From assembly GCF_003415675.1 (NCBI RefSeq), contig NZ_QFZK01000011.1:79482-143481 (forward strand): a stretch of 64,000 nt of DNA. Direction: 5' to 3'. Numbering within the stretch: the first letter of the stretch is position 1; each line of letters starts with the position of its first letter. The notes beneath the pieces are model-generated. The model saw only the letters and a program-made list of their open reading frames with translations. It was not told where the DNA came from and ran no database searches. Made by a program: the position numbers and the translations under genes. This document shows, piece by piece, positions 25,969 through 35,640 of the stretch. Source of the DNA: Rhodoferax lacus (GTDB lineage Bacteria > Pseudomonadota > Gammaproteobacteria > Burkholderiales > Burkholderiaceae_C).

Positions 25969-26568
25969 CTAGTGCGTGACATTGTCACGCTTGAGGACCT
26001 TGACCGCAGTCAGCAGTAATATCTTCATGTCAAAACCAAACGATTGCCTTTCAAGGTATTCCCGGTCGAGTGCTACTTTCTGCGGAATAGGAATTTCGTC
26101 GCGGCCATTTACTTGGGCCCATCCGGTCAAGCCCGGCAACAGCCTATGCACACCCTGCTCGGTTCGCAGCTGAATCAAATCTGCCTGGTTGAAGAGGGCG
26201 GGCCGCGGACCTACAAAGCTCATATCTCCTTTAAGGATGCTCCACAACTGGGGCAACTCGTCGAGACTGCTTTTCCGCAAGAAGCTGCCTATGGGCGTCA
26301 AGTGAGAAGCTGGATCAGCCAGCAAATGGGTAGCGACCGCAGGTGTGCCAATCCGCATGGATCGGAACTTGGGCATTTTGAAGACACGGTTGTGTTGGCC
26401 TACTCGGTCGGACCAATAGAGGACGGGGCCGCGAGAACTAAGTCGGACCAAAATTGCCGTATAAACCAACGGCAGTAGCAATACAACCCCAGCGACTGTT
26501 ACTAGTGCAACATCAAAGCAACGTTTCACTTTTTTTCCATGACAAGGTTGCCCTTCGTAAGCCTTCAT
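25969..26568 (-). CDS. Monotopic phosphoglycosyl transferase (initiating sugar transferase)
   Basis: A 199-residue small-type bacterial sugar transferase like PglC or WreU. It has one N-terminal reentrant helix (VALVTVAGVVLLLPLVYTAILV), then KMPKFRSMRIG, LRKSSLDELPQLWSILKGDMSFVGPRP with the catalytic D-E pair, and PGLTGWAQVNGR. It transfers a sugar-1-phosphate to undecaprenyl phosphate, the first step of glycan assembly. With the neighbouring dehydratase and reductase the sugar is probably UDP-QuiNAc or UDP-FucNAc. The start is uncertain: ATG at 26568 overlaps the upstream gene by 56 bases, GTG at 26529 (VKRCFD) by 17. Confidence 0.9.
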   Translation of the reverse strand: MKAYEGQPCHGKKVKRCFDVALVTVAGVVLLLPLVYTAILVRLSSRGPVLYWSDRVGQHNRVFKMPKFRSMRIGTPAVATHLLADPASHLTPIGSFLRKSSLDELPQLWSILKGDMSFVGPRPALFNQADLIQLRTEQGVHRLLPGLTGWAQVNGRDEIPIPQKVALDREYLERQSFGFDMKILLLTAVKVLKRDNVTH

Positions 26569-27490
26569 CTACCGAAATCGGTGGGGTCCATCCCAACATG
26601 TCACGCGCCTTGGAAATATCCACCTGGAGATTACCGGTCAGGCGCTGCAGAGTCGCACCTTGCCCAAACAGCGCGGCCCCCACTGCCAAGATCCACAATG
26701 GAATCGGAACAAACCAAACCTTGCTGTGCAGTCCCTTGGCGATACCATTCACCAAGTCAACGGTAGACAAATCTTGACCATCGGAAACCAGGAAGGTTTG
26801 GTTGGCGGCATGTGGATGCATGCAGCAAACCCCGATGAAGTTCACCAAATTGTCCAGACCAACCATGCTTCTCAAGTTTCGAACCGCGGCCAAAGGCAGC
26901 GGAATGCGGGCCAGCACCCCCCTGACCAGATGGGAAAAATTTCCAGGAGCGTTTGGCCCATAAACCAAAGGTGGACGAATGATGACAAATTCCATACCAG
27001 ACTCCAGCGCTACTTTCCTCAATGCCTGCTCAGCCTCCCACTTCGACTGGGCATACGGATTGTGAGGCTGTGGCTTATGCCACTCGGTAAAAGGTTTGTG
27101 GGCCTCCGTCTTAAAACCGTTCACGCCTACGGAGCTTATAAAGACAAAGCGTTTGACTCCGCGTTGCGATGCCGCTCTGGCCAGTTGCACCGTGCCATGG
27201 AGGTTGGTATCCCGGAATGCCTGTGCAGGATTTGGGGAATGCTCACGCAACACGTGCACTCGTGCTGCTAAATGCACCACTACATCGACCCCGTCCAGAG
27301 CGAGATCCCACTGAGTTCGTCCATCGATATCGCCCGTCGTTACGGTTTCGTAAGGTGTATTGAGCTTTATCAGCGTGGCATGCCCCCTCAACGCCAGTCG
27401 AAGACGAACGCCATACTGGCTCGCCAAATGGGCAACCAGTTCTCGCCCTACAAAGCCACTGGCTCCTGTGATCAGTATTCTTGACGTCAT
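26513..27490 (-). CDS. NAD-dependent epimerase/reductase, extended SDR (WbpV/WreQ-like)
   Basis: A 325-residue extended short-chain dehydrogenase: RILITGASGFVGRELVAHLA at the N-terminus, FVFISSVGVNG with the catalytic Ser, and NPYAQSKWEAEQAL with the Tyr/Lys pair. Homologues next to a WbpM-type dehydratase and an initiating transferase reduce the 4-keto sugar to UDP-QuiNAc or UDP-FucNAc. The order reductase, transferase, dehydratase is the same as in those loci, and that fits here. Its 3' end overlaps the transferase start. Confidence 0.85.
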   Translation of the reverse strand: MTSRILITGASGFVGRELVAHLASQYGVRLRLALRGHATLIKLNTPYETVTTGDIDGRTQWDLALDGVDVVVHLAARVHVLREHSPNPAQAFRDTNLHGTVQLARAASQRGVKRFVFISSVGVNGFKTEAHKPFTEWHKPQPHNPYAQSKWEAEQALRKVALESGMEFVIIRPPLVYGPNAPGNFSHLVRGVLARIPLPLAAVRNLRSMVGLDNLVNFIGVCCMHPHAANQTFLVSDGQDLSTVDLVNGIAKGLHSKVWFVPIPLWILAVGAALFGQGATLQRLTGNLQVDISKARDMLGWTPPISVDEGLRRATLSWKKSETLL

Positions 27491-27493
27491 TAC

Positions 27494-28426
27494 TTAACTG
27501 GACGATTCGCCAGTAACCCCGATCACAGCGCACCAGACACAGGAAGCAAAAAAGAAGACCCGGTCGCGCAGAGTACGACGGCACTGCGGTGCAAGCAACG
27601 CAAGTTGCAACAAATGCCAACGCCGACCTTCCAACAAGCGACTGACCGATTGGGACTCCGTTCCACACGCCGTTCGGGCTATCACGCGCGCCTGATTCAG
27701 CGCGTCACCAGATACGACTTGATTGAACCGTCGCATAAATGAGTAAAAACCCGTGTTGGCACCCAACTGATTGCCCGCATGCTGTCGATACTGCAATCCA
27801 GAATAGTCATCAATAATCCATTTGAAGCCGTGTGCGCGTGCGTATGCATAAGTAAACCAATCGTGATACACCACTTCTTTCAAGGACTGCATTTGATTGC
27901 GCGCTGCACTCTGCAATTCAAGTGCCAGTTTTAGGCACATCAGGTAGGTGCAACCCGGGCCGGCCGACTCAAACAAGTAATCCCAACGCCGCTGCGGGTT
28001 GGCCTTGTAGACGAGGACCTGCTTGCCAGAGGCCCAAAACGCAGTGACGTTGCTGGAGTAGGCATCCCCTCTTTGCAACAACAATTGCTCGCAGGCACGT
28101 GCCATTTTGCACTCTGCCCATATGTCGTCCTGATCAGCAAAGCCAAAATAATCAAAACCGGAAAGATCCAAATCACGCAACAACCGGAAGAAATTTGCAG
28201 AAGCACCGCCAAACCGCTGCCCCATAGGCAGTACTACCACCCGTGCATCAGTCCTTGCCAACTGGTTTACCCATGCTTCCGACCCGTCAGAAGATATGTC
28301 AACGCTGACAAACAACGTTATTACTACACCTTCTTGCCCCAGTATGGATGCTACCTGCTGCGGAAGATACTGAATCCCGTTATAAACAGCCAAAGCGATG
28401 GCGATTCGTGGATAACCATTTTTCAT
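27494..28426 (-). CDS. Glycosyltransferase family 2, rhamnosyltransferase-like
   Basis: A 310-residue GT-A enzyme. It begins RIAIALAVYNGIQYLPQQVASIL, has VSVDISSDGS for the nucleotide-binding strand and FGFADQDDIW, the DxD-type motif of the rhamnosyl/galactosyl branch. A CTYLMCLKLALEL segment and YHDWFTYAYARAHG follow, both typical of that branch. The acceptor and donor cannot be named. The C-terminal end contains a hydrophobic stretch (VFFFASCVWCAVIGV). It starts three bases before the SDR gene. Confidence 0.85.
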   Translation of the reverse strand: MKNGYPRIAIALAVYNGIQYLPQQVASILGQEGVVITLFVSVDISSDGSEAWVNQLARTDARVVVLPMGQRFGGASANFFRLLRDLDLSGFDYFGFADQDDIWAECKMARACEQLLLQRGDAYSSNVTAFWASGKQVLVYKANPQRRWDYLFESAGPGCTYLMCLKLALELQSAARNQMQSLKEVVYHDWFTYAYARAHGFKWIIDDYSGLQYRQHAGNQLGANTGFYSFMRRFNQVVSGDALNQARVIARTACGTESQSVSRLLEGRRWHLLQLALLAPQCRRTLRDRVFFFASCVWCAVIGVTGESSS

Positions 28427-28427
28427 A

Positions 28428-29261
28428 CTATCTTGACTTGTCCGAAAAAAATCTGTGAATTACCAACCGCCTTAAGAATTTAATAGCGGAAAACAGATTC
28501 AAGGCTGCGAATTCAATATGGGAAATATACTTGGAATTCAGCAGGCGTCGATAATTCCCAAAATCTCCACGGGCCATATTCAACCATTGCGCACTCAAAC
28601 CGGAATGACCAAAACCGCTTTTATAGGTTGCCGCAAGCGCCACAGGTATTCTGGCTACCCTCTGGTTTGAACATACTATATTAAGCCATAACATACGATC
28701 CTCCATGAACCGCTGTCCCTCTAAAAATCTGCAAGAGATGTCCCGTCTCAACATGACTGAGGGTGTCACAAAACGGTTGGCAATAAGTAATTGCCATTTG
28801 GAAATCGGCCTGGCGATCGACTTGCCTCCATCGGTTTGAAGTTTCCAGTCGGGCAAATCATCTTTCAAAAGAATTTGATGTGTATGACCGCACAAGGCAA
28901 GTTCAGGTTGGTTCAACATTAGATTCAGTTGAATACGTACTTTCTCAGGATGCCATGCATCGTCTGAATCAAGAAAAGCAATGTAGGGCTGTGTAGCGAT
29001 TGCCCAACCTGCGTTGCGTGCACTTCCAGCCCCCATGTTCTTGTCAAGTAGTACCGTGCGTATCCAACCTGCCGTGTATTTGGCCGCAATTGCTTGCATC
29101 AATAAGCGCGTATCGTCACCGCTGCAGTCGTCCACTAATATCAACTCAGCAGGGACCAACGATTGAGCAGCAACAGAAGCGACCGCACGCTCCAGTGTCG
29201 CAGTACACCGGTAACACGGAATAATTGCAGTAACTACCGCCAAAGACCCGGTCTGACTCAT
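28428..29261 (-). CDS. Glycosyltransferase family 2
   Basis: A 277-residue GT-A transferase. The start SLAVVTAIIPCYRCTATLERAV is the usual GT2 opening; LILVDDCSGDDTRLLM and ARNAGWAIATQPYIAFLDSDDAW give the donor site with its DSDD metal motif. I use the ATG at 29261, which has a GGAA ribosome site 8-11 bases upstream; an ATG at 29315 would overlap the preceding gene and put 18 atypical residues before the fold. Base composition is AT-rich compared with the flanks. Confidence 0.85.
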   Translation of the reverse strand: MSQTGSLAVVTAIIPCYRCTATLERAVASVAAQSLVPAELILVDDCSGDDTRLLMQAIAAKYTAGWIRTVLLDKNMGAGSARNAGWAIATQPYIAFLDSDDAWHPEKVRIQLNLMLNQPELALCGHTHQILLKDDLPDWKLQTDGGKSIARPISKWQLLIANRFVTPSVMLRRDISCRFLEGQRFMEDRMLWLNIVCSNQRVARIPVALAATYKSGFGHSGLSAQWLNMARGDFGNYRRLLNSKYISHIEFAALNLFSAIKFLRRLVIHRFFSDKSR

Positions 29262-29302
29262 TTCAAATTCCAATGCTTGACCTTTGAATGTGACTTTCAA
29301 CT

Positions 29303-30391
29303 TCACCCACGCCATGTCAGAGACAAAAATGCGCGCTTCAAACCAGCAAATAGCATGCTGTCAGCACGAATTCGAAAATTAGCAATTATCATCAGCATCA
29401 ATTTGGTCGTTAAACCGGCGCCAGTGCCGAAAGACTTATGCAATCGACTCCATCTGTAGTCAATATCTGGATAGCTTGAAGCAACTCGTAGGTAGAGCCT
29501 GGTCATATGATCCAGCAATACCTCCCTAGCTTCTCCTACACTTGAACGCAGCAATATGTTGAATACGCAATCCACATGATCCATATTCAATGTATAAGGT
29601 TCGCTCTCGCGCATTTGCCATACATCTTCTACCAATTTCATGTCTAGTCCTAATGGGGCGGACATGTGATTCCAGTAGCGAAAGCGAACTTCCTGTGTCA
29701 ATTTTTGTTGCAGCGCAAATGAAGACATCGAAATCTGGGTCTGATGTTGGCGGTAATTAAGCAAAACCTCCGGGACATTAGACATCTTCCATCCCGCTCT
29801 TGCCGCCCTTTCCCACAAATCGTAGTCTTCACATTTCTCCCATAAATCATCGTACTTTAATTTCTTTGCGAGTTCTGCCCTCATCAACACTGAGGGATGG
29901 GCAAACGGTGAACCGAATAACATACTAATCTTAATCGCAGCATCAGATTGTGGATGGCGAATTATTCGATTGTCACTGGTGCCAAAAAAGCGGATCCAAC
30001 TCCCGCACAAATCGTCACCTCGTTGCTCCAACCAATTGATTTGCTTTTCAAATCGATTGGGCAAAGATATGTCATCCGCATCCATTCGAGCTATCCATTT
30101 GCCTCGCGCTAAACCAATACCCTCATTCAGCGAATGCACAAGACCTCTATTTTCTCTGGAGATAAATATTATTCGAGGGTCTTTTACACTCATATCTCTC
30201 AATATATCTCCCGTACTATCCAGAGATCCATCATTGATAGCTATTAACTCAAAATCTACAAAAGTCTGCGACAATATCGATTCCACAGCCTCACGCACAT
30301 AGAGTTCCGCGTTGAAGGCTGGCAGCACTACTGATATAAGGGGTCTAAAGGTATTGAAATTCTCATGATCAATCACAGCGATAGGCTCCAT
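29303..30391 (-). CDS. Glycosyltransferase family 2
   Basis: A 362-residue enzyme with an N-terminal GT-A fold: PLISVVLPAFNAELYVREAVESI, ELIAINDGSLDSTGDIL, and GKWIARMDADDISLPNRFEKQ with the DADD metal motif. The second half (after about residue 240) is helical and unassigned. It forms part of the AT-rich middle of the operon, 88 bases after the GT11 gene. Donor and linkage unknown. Confidence 0.85.
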   Translation of the reverse strand: MEPIAVIDHENFNTFRPLISVVLPAFNAELYVREAVESILSQTFVDFELIAINDGSLDSTGDILRDMSVKDPRIIFISRENRGLVHSLNEGIGLARGKWIARMDADDISLPNRFEKQINWLEQRGDDLCGSWIRFFGTSDNRIIRHPQSDAAIKISMLFGSPFAHPSVLMRAELAKKLKYDDLWEKCEDYDLWERAARAGWKMSNVPEVLLNYRQHQTQISMSSFALQQKLTQEVRFRYWNHMSAPLGLDMKLVEDVWQMRESEPYTLNMDHVDCVFNILLRSSVGEAREVLLDHMTRLYLRVASSYPDIDYRWSRLHKSFGTGAGLTTKLMLMIIANFRIRADSMLFAGLKRAFLSLTWRG

Positions 30392-30478
30392 ACAAATCCA
30401 ATTCGTGTTTCAAATCAAAACGTCGCCAGTATCGGAAAAGTCAAGGCTTCCAAAGCCTAATTCTCTCGAAATTTTCAC

Positions 30479-31354
30479 CTAAAGTCTTATCCAATTTGCA
30501 GGCAGCAAGTCTTCTGTATTTATTTCCTTGGCAAACCATTTTTTAGGAGCTATGACGATTTTTTCAGAACTTCTATTTAGCCATGCTCCCCACCAACTGA
30601 AAGAGCTATTCGCAATAATATTGTGTTTACACAAGCTCATCAATCGCATGTCATTGTAACTATCTGCACCCGTATTATGATGAACATAGTTACAAGGATA
30701 ATCCATTGATAAATTCTCTCTAACCCACTGGAGATCATCGGAAAAAATGAAAAAGCTCGGATTGTCAACTCGCTTTGTAATGTGCCCAATTGCTTCTTCA
30801 TAGTAATCCAAGGAACATAAACCATGTGTTGCGTTGATTGACGGGTTCTTTGCAAAATCATTTCGACGAACGTGCAATGCGATTGAATTAGAACTGGCAA
30901 TTTTTTCAGAAAATTCAAAATTAGTCTTGCACATAGGCAGTCTAAATGAAAAATCAGCGAGGATTTCATTCCTTATTTCCATAAAGTATTTTTCACTCTG
31001 CCAATATCCACTTATATAGCTCCCATCTCTCAAGTGCAACACTTCCGGACTGTAATTGAAAGTTTGCTCCTGAATTAAAGATGATTTATACACATGCCGC
31101 AATCCACATGCATTAATAACTTTCTGCACCATCAAGTACCGTTGCAAACCCAAAACCGATTTAATATCTGCTGGAGTAGCTGTGGTTGCGTGTATATCAA
31201 ACAGCCTCTCCAACTCAAATCCACTATGTATATTTAGTGTACGATCCGATATTGCAAGCTTCATTTCTGCGCCAAGCCTTTTCGCGCAAGCTCGTCCAAA
31301 CGCATATTGAAACATTTGATTTCCTAGCCCGCCGGATAAGTGCAAGATAATCAA
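30479..31354 (-). CDS. GT11 alpha-1,2-fucosyltransferase
   Basis: A 291-residue GT11 enzyme. It opens with ILHLSGGLGNQMFQYAFGRA, has the GDP-fucose-binding HVRRNDF (HxRRxD motif, about residue 160) and the conserved NIIANSSFSWWGAWLN near the C-terminus. GT11 enzymes transfer L-fucose from GDP-fucose in alpha-1,2 linkage, usually to galactose, as in H-type antigens. The donor pathway (gmd, fcl) is encoded upstream in the same operon. The sequence is markedly AT-rich, one 60-base sample (30601-30660) being 35% G+C. Confidence 0.92.
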   Translation of the reverse strand: MIILHLSGGLGNQMFQYAFGRACAKRLGAEMKLAISDRTLNIHSGFELERLFDIHATTATPADIKSVLGLQRYLMVQKVINACGLRHVYKSSLIQEQTFNYSPEVLHLRDGSYISGYWQSEKYFMEIRNEILADFSFRLPMCKTNFEFSEKIASSNSIALHVRRNDFAKNPSINATHGLCSLDYYEEAIGHITKRVDNPSFFIFSDDLQWVRENLSMDYPCNYVHHNTGADSYNDMRLMSLCKHNIIANSSFSWWGAWLNRSSEKIVIAPKKWFAKEINTEDLLPANWIRL

Positions 31355-31357
31355 GAT

Positions 31358-32839
31358 TCAAGCTTTCCGCAATCCAATTGAGAGCAATGCAGTCAGTGCG
31401 GGATTTCGCCACAGCAATAACATCACAACCCCGCCTGCCATTAAGAATCCCAACGCCATTAATTCAATACACTCCAGAAAGTTCGTTGATGTAATAGGTG
31501 CAATAATCGCTGAGGCAGCACAAACGAGGAGTGTCACAATACCTATCATCCATCTCCATACATCCAGTTTAACTCGCACCATCCGCTGCATTACTATGAC
31601 CATCGCCATGCACATCAACAACCCGGATGACGCCAAAACAACCGATATATGGTTTATATCGCCTTGCCGCTGATTCACCCAAATTAAACCAATCCAAACT
31701 GCAAGAGCACCGATACCGTATGGAAGAATGTAATTCGTAGTATTTCGCTCAATCTGTGCTGCATAGGACCACAAATTCGCTGTGCAACGTGAGAACTCGA
31801 CGATCACCCCTAAAGTCACGAAGGCAACCGATGCGTAATAAAGCTCATTGGTGAGCACCACCAACAATGAAGATGCAAAGACAAAATTAAATCCTGCTAA
31901 CACTGCATATAGAGGCCACATTACATTAATCACATTGGAGAGAATGGCGGAATTTTCCGATGCTGACTTTGATTCAGTAATATGTCGGAAAAAGTATGGT
32001 GACAAAAATTGCATTGATACTGCCTCAACAATCGCCCAAATTTGGGCTGTAATACTTAGCCCAATTGCCAAAAGTCCCAACTCTTTTGCACCCCAAACTC
32101 CACCAATCCAAAAACGGTAGCCCGCAGTTTGAATCCACATCAAGCCGGTAGCCATGGCAAGTGGCAGACAGAATTTTATGATCGTCTTTTTGTCAATTAG
32201 AGATATAGGTTCTGTTTCGACAGTTTTCAAATTATTTTCATTTTTTATATACCTTCTCAGCATCATCCCTCCACCCACCGCACCCACCGCCATGCCAATG
32301 GCTTGCCCCAATAGCCATGAAATTCCGGTGGGGTAGTTGTACGATAAGTATGCCGAGAATGCGAGCCCCACAATGGACGTTGACAGCATCCAACATACAC
32401 TGGCACTACGAAAACCCAGCATGTTTAATATATATACAACCGTTCCATTCCAAGTACCAAAGTACACCATTAAACTGACAGCCATTGCTGACAACAATGT
32501 CCCAGTAAGGCTTTGGTCCGTACCCGGATAGAAGTTCCACCAAAATGCGACCACAATCGCTATTCCCGCAGAAATAAACACAATATAGTTGTTGTATCCA
32601 GAGAGACGTTTGGTCAGACTTCCATCATCCCACCAAGCATGTGTATTACGGTTGAGATGCAAGCCAACAGGACTAAGCAGTATCAAACCACAAAATCCTT
32701 GAAAAGCAATAAGCAGTGTGTACAGGCCAAAATCGGCGGGCTGTAAAAATGACGTTAATAGGCGCAAACTGGCGATAGATACCATTGCACTTACAACCCG
32801 CCCTCCCAACACCCAAACAATATCACTGCGCATTTTCAT
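31358..32839 (-). CDS. wzx: Wzx-type oligosaccharide flippase (MOP superfamily)
   Basis: A 493-residue very hydrophobic protein with about 12-14 membrane helices, starting MKMRSDIVWVLGGRVVSAMVSIASLRLL, the usual positively charged entry to the first helix. No glycosyltransferase motif occurs. The location in a polysaccharide operon and the length fit Wzx, which moves undecaprenyl-linked units across the inner membrane. A ligase or Wzy would show a large periplasmic loop, which is not apparent here. Confidence 0.82.
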   Translation of the reverse strand: MKMRSDIVWVLGGRVVSAMVSIASLRLLTSFLQPADFGLYTLLIAFQGFCGLILLSPVGLHLNRNTHAWWDDGSLTKRLSGYNNYIVFISAGIAIVVAFWWNFYPGTDQSLTGTLLSAMAVSLMVYFGTWNGTVVYILNMLGFRSASVCWMLSTSIVGLAFSAYLSYNYPTGISWLLGQAIGMAVGAVGGGMMLRRYIKNENNLKTVETEPISLIDKKTIIKFCLPLAMATGLMWIQTAGYRFWIGGVWGAKELGLLAIGLSITAQIWAIVEAVSMQFLSPYFFRHITESKSASENSAILSNVINVMWPLYAVLAGFNFVFASSLLVVLTNELYYASVAFVTLGVIVEFSRCTANLWSYAAQIERNTTNYILPYGIGALAVWIGLIWVNQRQGDINHISVVLASSGLLMCMAMVIVMQRMVRVKLDVWRWMIGIVTLLVCAASAIIAPITSTNFLECIELMALGFLMAGGVVMLLLWRNPALTALLSIGLRKA

Positions 32840-32879
32840 CGTACTCAGCCTAAGGGACTTGGGTATTTAATTTCATTAA

Positions 32880-33398
32880 TTAATCATTCTTCCCAAATCT
32901 TACATTTCGCGCTGGCAAACTCTTTATGATTTTCGCGGGAACACCGCCCACAACGCAATCAGGCGGAACATCTTTTGTGACAACTGCCCCTGCAGCTATA
33001 ACTGCTCCACTCTTTATTTCTACGCCTGGAAGAATTATCGCACCTGTTCCAATCCAGACATCCTCTCCAATAACAATTGGTCTGTTTATCCCAACCTCTG
33101 TCACTGGCAGATGATATAGATCGTGTGTAGCCGTCACAATGCGTACGCCAGCAGCTATTGCACATCTATCTCCAATGCTGATTGAACCCTTGCTTGATGC
33201 ACCGATGTCTACACTGCGTGCGATAGATACATCGTTGCCAATAAATATTTGACTGGGAAATGCAAACTTAACATTGTGTGAAAAATGGCTATTTGTTCCA
33301 AACGAACCCAATGTCTTAATACGATACATCCCCATTAACTGCCATACTATTTGAATTAGAAATTTACCCGGCAATGTAAGCAATCTCATAATACCCAT
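32880..33398 (-). CDS. Hexapeptide-repeat acyltransferase (LbH fold)
   Basis: A 172-residue left-handed beta-helix protein with repeating [16 protein letters not shown] and [15 protein letters not shown] hexads, the catalytic His region ATHDLYHLP, and the C-terminal [22 protein letters not shown] and VVGGVPAKI. It resembles WcaF/maltose O-acetyltransferase enzymes, which move acetyl from acetyl-CoA to a sugar hydroxyl. The N-terminal 30 residues contain a hydrophobic stretch. Probable O-acetylation of the glycan unit. Confidence 0.85.
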   Translation of the reverse strand: MGIMRLLTLPGKFLIQIVWQLMGMYRIKTLGSFGTNSHFSHNVKFAFPSQIFIGNDVSIARSVDIGASSKGSISIGDRCAIAAGVRIVTATHDLYHLPVTEVGINRPIVIGEDVWIGTGAIILPGVEIKSGAVIAAGAVVTKDVPPDCVVGGVPAKIIKSLPARNVRFGKND

Positions 33399-33451
33399 TA
33401 CAAATCGTTATATATATCGACACTGGAGGGGCCACCCTATCTAAATTTAGA

Positions 33452-34477
33452 TCATTTTGCATGCTCTAGGTCGCCAACAATTGTATTCACTATCGTTTCA
33501 GCAAAGAAATCCGAACTAAAGGGTCTCGCTTTCTCACTTCCCAAAAACGCTGCAATCTTCTCTTGGTAGCAAATGAATTGTGCCTCTGTCATTGAGGACA
33601 TATATTGATAAAGCGCCTCATGACTCTTGAATTTACGACGATCAATAAAGCAATCATCAGGAATATAATTTGTGATATTTGATGCACCCCAATAGACAGG
33701 TATGCAACCAGAAAAAAAACAGTCCCATATTTTTTCAGTAATATATCCGGGCAAATCACGCACATTTTCATAGCATATAGAAAAGCGGTATTTTTGCATT
33801 GTTTCCAGTTTGCTGGCAACTCTGCCTCGATAGGAGGCGAAATATATCTTTCCATTTTGATTTCTTCTTGGCAGAAATCTCGCAATTTTTCTCTTGACAC
33901 GGTTCATCAAACCAGACTTCTCTGCAGGCGCATCCCAGCCACTTCCAAACAAGTCAAAAGAGTGCGGTGCATTTTGTTCAAACCAGCGAATTGTTTTTAC
34001 ACGCTCCACATACAAGTCAAGTTCTGTTCGGGAAGGGAGTGACTTATTTGCAGCTATCAAACAACACAGTTTGTCCCTGCCAATCCACCCTCTTGTTTTA
34101 TTTTCAATGATTTTATTAGGGAGATTAAATTTCACAAACCGATCTCCATCCACCCAATCGTCACGCCAAGTAAAGACACGTCTATATTTCTTCAAACAAT
34201 TTTTGTTTTTATTGAGCGGTCTTATATTTGATGATTCGTAAAGCATCACATATGCCGTCACTCCTGCAACTAATTTTTTTTGCGCATCTTGATGCAATTC
34301 AAAATCAACGACTCTTGGCACAAAAACATCAGGCGTATTTAATTCGATTCCATGCTTGAGAAATTGGCTTTTTAACTTCCAAAAGGGATAGTACCAATTG
34401 TCAGGATTGCCTTTGTTCACATCATCGAAGATACTATTTTTTGTATGTCCTGTTCCGAGCAAGTGCGCCGTCTTCAT
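33452..34477 (-). CDS. GT10 alpha-1,3/4-fucosyltransferase
   Basis: A 341-residue enzyme. The GT10 core is clear in the second half: [20 protein letters not shown] then [20 protein letters not shown], followed by CFIDRRKF; these bind GDP-fucose. GT10 enzymes make alpha-1,3 or alpha-1,4 fucosyl linkages to GlcNAc or Glc, as in Lewis antigens of Helicobacter pylori. No C-terminal heptad repeats, as in H. pylori FucT, are seen. The gene is AT-rich and its stop region overlaps the neighbouring start as ATGA. Confidence 0.9.
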   Translation of the reverse strand: MKTAHLLGTGHTKNSIFDDVNKGNPDNWYYPFWKLKSQFLKHGIELNTPDVFVPRVVDFELHQDAQKKLVAGVTAYVMLYESSNIRPLNKNKNCLKKYRRVFTWRDDWVDGDRFVKFNLPNKIIENKTRGWIGRDKLCCLIAANKSLPSRTELDLYVERVKTIRWFEQNAPHSFDLFGSGWDAPAEKSGLMNRVKRKIARFLPRRNQNGKIYFASYRGRVASKLETMQKYRFSICYENVRDLPGYITEKIWDCFFSGCIPVYWGASNITNYIPDDCFIDRRKFKSHEALYQYMSSMTEAQFICYQEKIAAFLGSEKARPFSSDFFAETIVNTIVGDLEHAK

Positions 34478-35070
34478 TTGGAAGCGCCGTTCAAATTCAA
34501 ACTTTTAAAAATCGACTGCGCAGTCTGCTTGTCACTTTCCCACCATCTAGATGACAAAAGTGCATTCCTAGTAAATTCATCAAATCTGTATCGAATAAAT
34601 CGTGCTGGCACACCAGCAACTATTGCGAAATCAGGGACATTTCTAGTGACTACGGCGTTAGCTGCAATTACCGCACCCACGCCCACTTTAACTCCACGCA
34701 AAACTATTGCATCAACTCCAATCCATACATCGCTCTCGATCACACAGTCTTCTTTTGTGAGTTCATCATATATTTTTTCGTAAAAATGAGAAGATGTTGA
34801 ATAATTCATCAATTCATGCTCGCCAGGACCAATCGATACATTGTTTCCAATAGAAACATATCTACCGATACTCGCCCGTGTTACTGAAGAGTGTGCGCCG
34901 ATGTATGTATAACTACCAATCGCTGACTTTCCATCAACCTGCGTAAAATTACCTATTTCAATATGATGACCAATCAGAGACCTTGGCGAAACTGCGAGTG
35001 ATTGAATGTTATTTCTTTTGCGAATCTTCTGCAAAAGAAGGACAAAAAATCGGAACAGTTTTCCCATCAC
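34474..35070 (-). CDS. Hexapeptide-repeat acyltransferase, CatB-like
   Basis: A 198-residue beta-helix protein with many isoleucine-led hexads ([36 protein letters not shown]). It has the long loop before [22 protein letters not shown] and the final [13 protein letters not shown] typical of xenobiotic/virginiamycin-like and polysaccharide acyltransferases. Likely O-acetylation of a sugar; the acyl group is not determined. Its ATG precedes the methyltransferase by three bases in gene order and its 3' end overlaps the GT10 gene. Confidence 0.83.
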   Translation of the reverse strand: MMGKLFRFFVLLLQKIRKRNNIQSLAVSPRSLIGHHIEIGNFTQVDGKSAIGSYTYIGAHSSVTRASIGRYVSIGNNVSIGPGEHELMNYSTSSHFYEKIYDELTKEDCVIESDVWIGVDAIVLRGVKVGVGAVIAANAVVTRNVPDFAIVAGVPARFIRYRFDEFTRNALLSSRWWESDKQTAQSIFKSLNLNGASK

Positions 35071-35073
35071 TAT

Positions 35074-35607
35074 TTAGGCTTTGTTACATTCAACATTCAA
35101 GCTAATGAGCATCCCATTTTCTTTATCCATATGGGGGATGTAGGCTTGTGAGTAATCATCCATATCTGCATGCTCTGTTTCGCGCCAGTCGTAGCGACGA
35201 ACATTGGTAAAGCCGGTTTTCTCCAGAACCGCTTTTAAGGTATCAAAGTCAAAAACGTTGTAATGGATGTTATAGAGATAATCGCCTCTTCCAAAAAGTC
35301 CGCCCACCACCATATCCAACTTTCCATAGAGTCGGTATACCTCGCATAGCTTTGCAAAATCTGGGACGGCAATTCGCAATACCCCGTTAGGTTGCAAAAC
35401 CCTATGCCATTCGGCAAGAACGCGTTCCACTTCCTTGCGCTTGAAGTGCTCCAAAACGTGGCAGTTGTATATCACCTCTACGCTTTCGTCCGGAACGAAA
35501 GACAAGTTGTCAATTGAAGCGACATGATCAACGTGTGGGTAATCAACTGCATCAATATGGATATATCCAGGGATATGCCGCTTTCCGCAGCCAAGATGTA
35601 ATTTCAT
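35074..35607 (-). CDS. Class I SAM-dependent methyltransferase
   Basis: A 177-residue methyltransferase. It starts MKLHLGCGKRHIPGYIHID, where LHLGCG is the SAM-binding motif I; the acidic Asp in YIHIDAVDYP and NCHVLEHFKRKEVERVLAEW and LRIAVPDFAKL follow the family. It probably methylates a sugar hydroxyl of the glycan or a terminal residue. The composition is intermediate between the AT-rich centre and the GC-rich gmd. Confidence 0.85.
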   Translation of the reverse strand: MKLHLGCGKRHIPGYIHIDAVDYPHVDHVASIDNLSFVPDESVEVIYNCHVLEHFKRKEVERVLAEWHRVLQPNGVLRIAVPDFAKLCEVYRLYGKLDMVVGGLFGRGDYLYNIHYNVFDFDTLKAVLEKTGFTNVRRYDWRETEHADMDDYSQAYIPHMDKENGMLISLNVECNKA

Positions 35608-35640
35608 TTTTTCCTTCCATTGCCAATTAATAAGAGTTCA

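Noticed and set aside
29262..29315. Longer start of the second GT2 glycosyltransferase
   Set aside because: The upstream ATG lacks a ribosome site, overlaps the previous gene and adds residues not usual before the GT-A fold.
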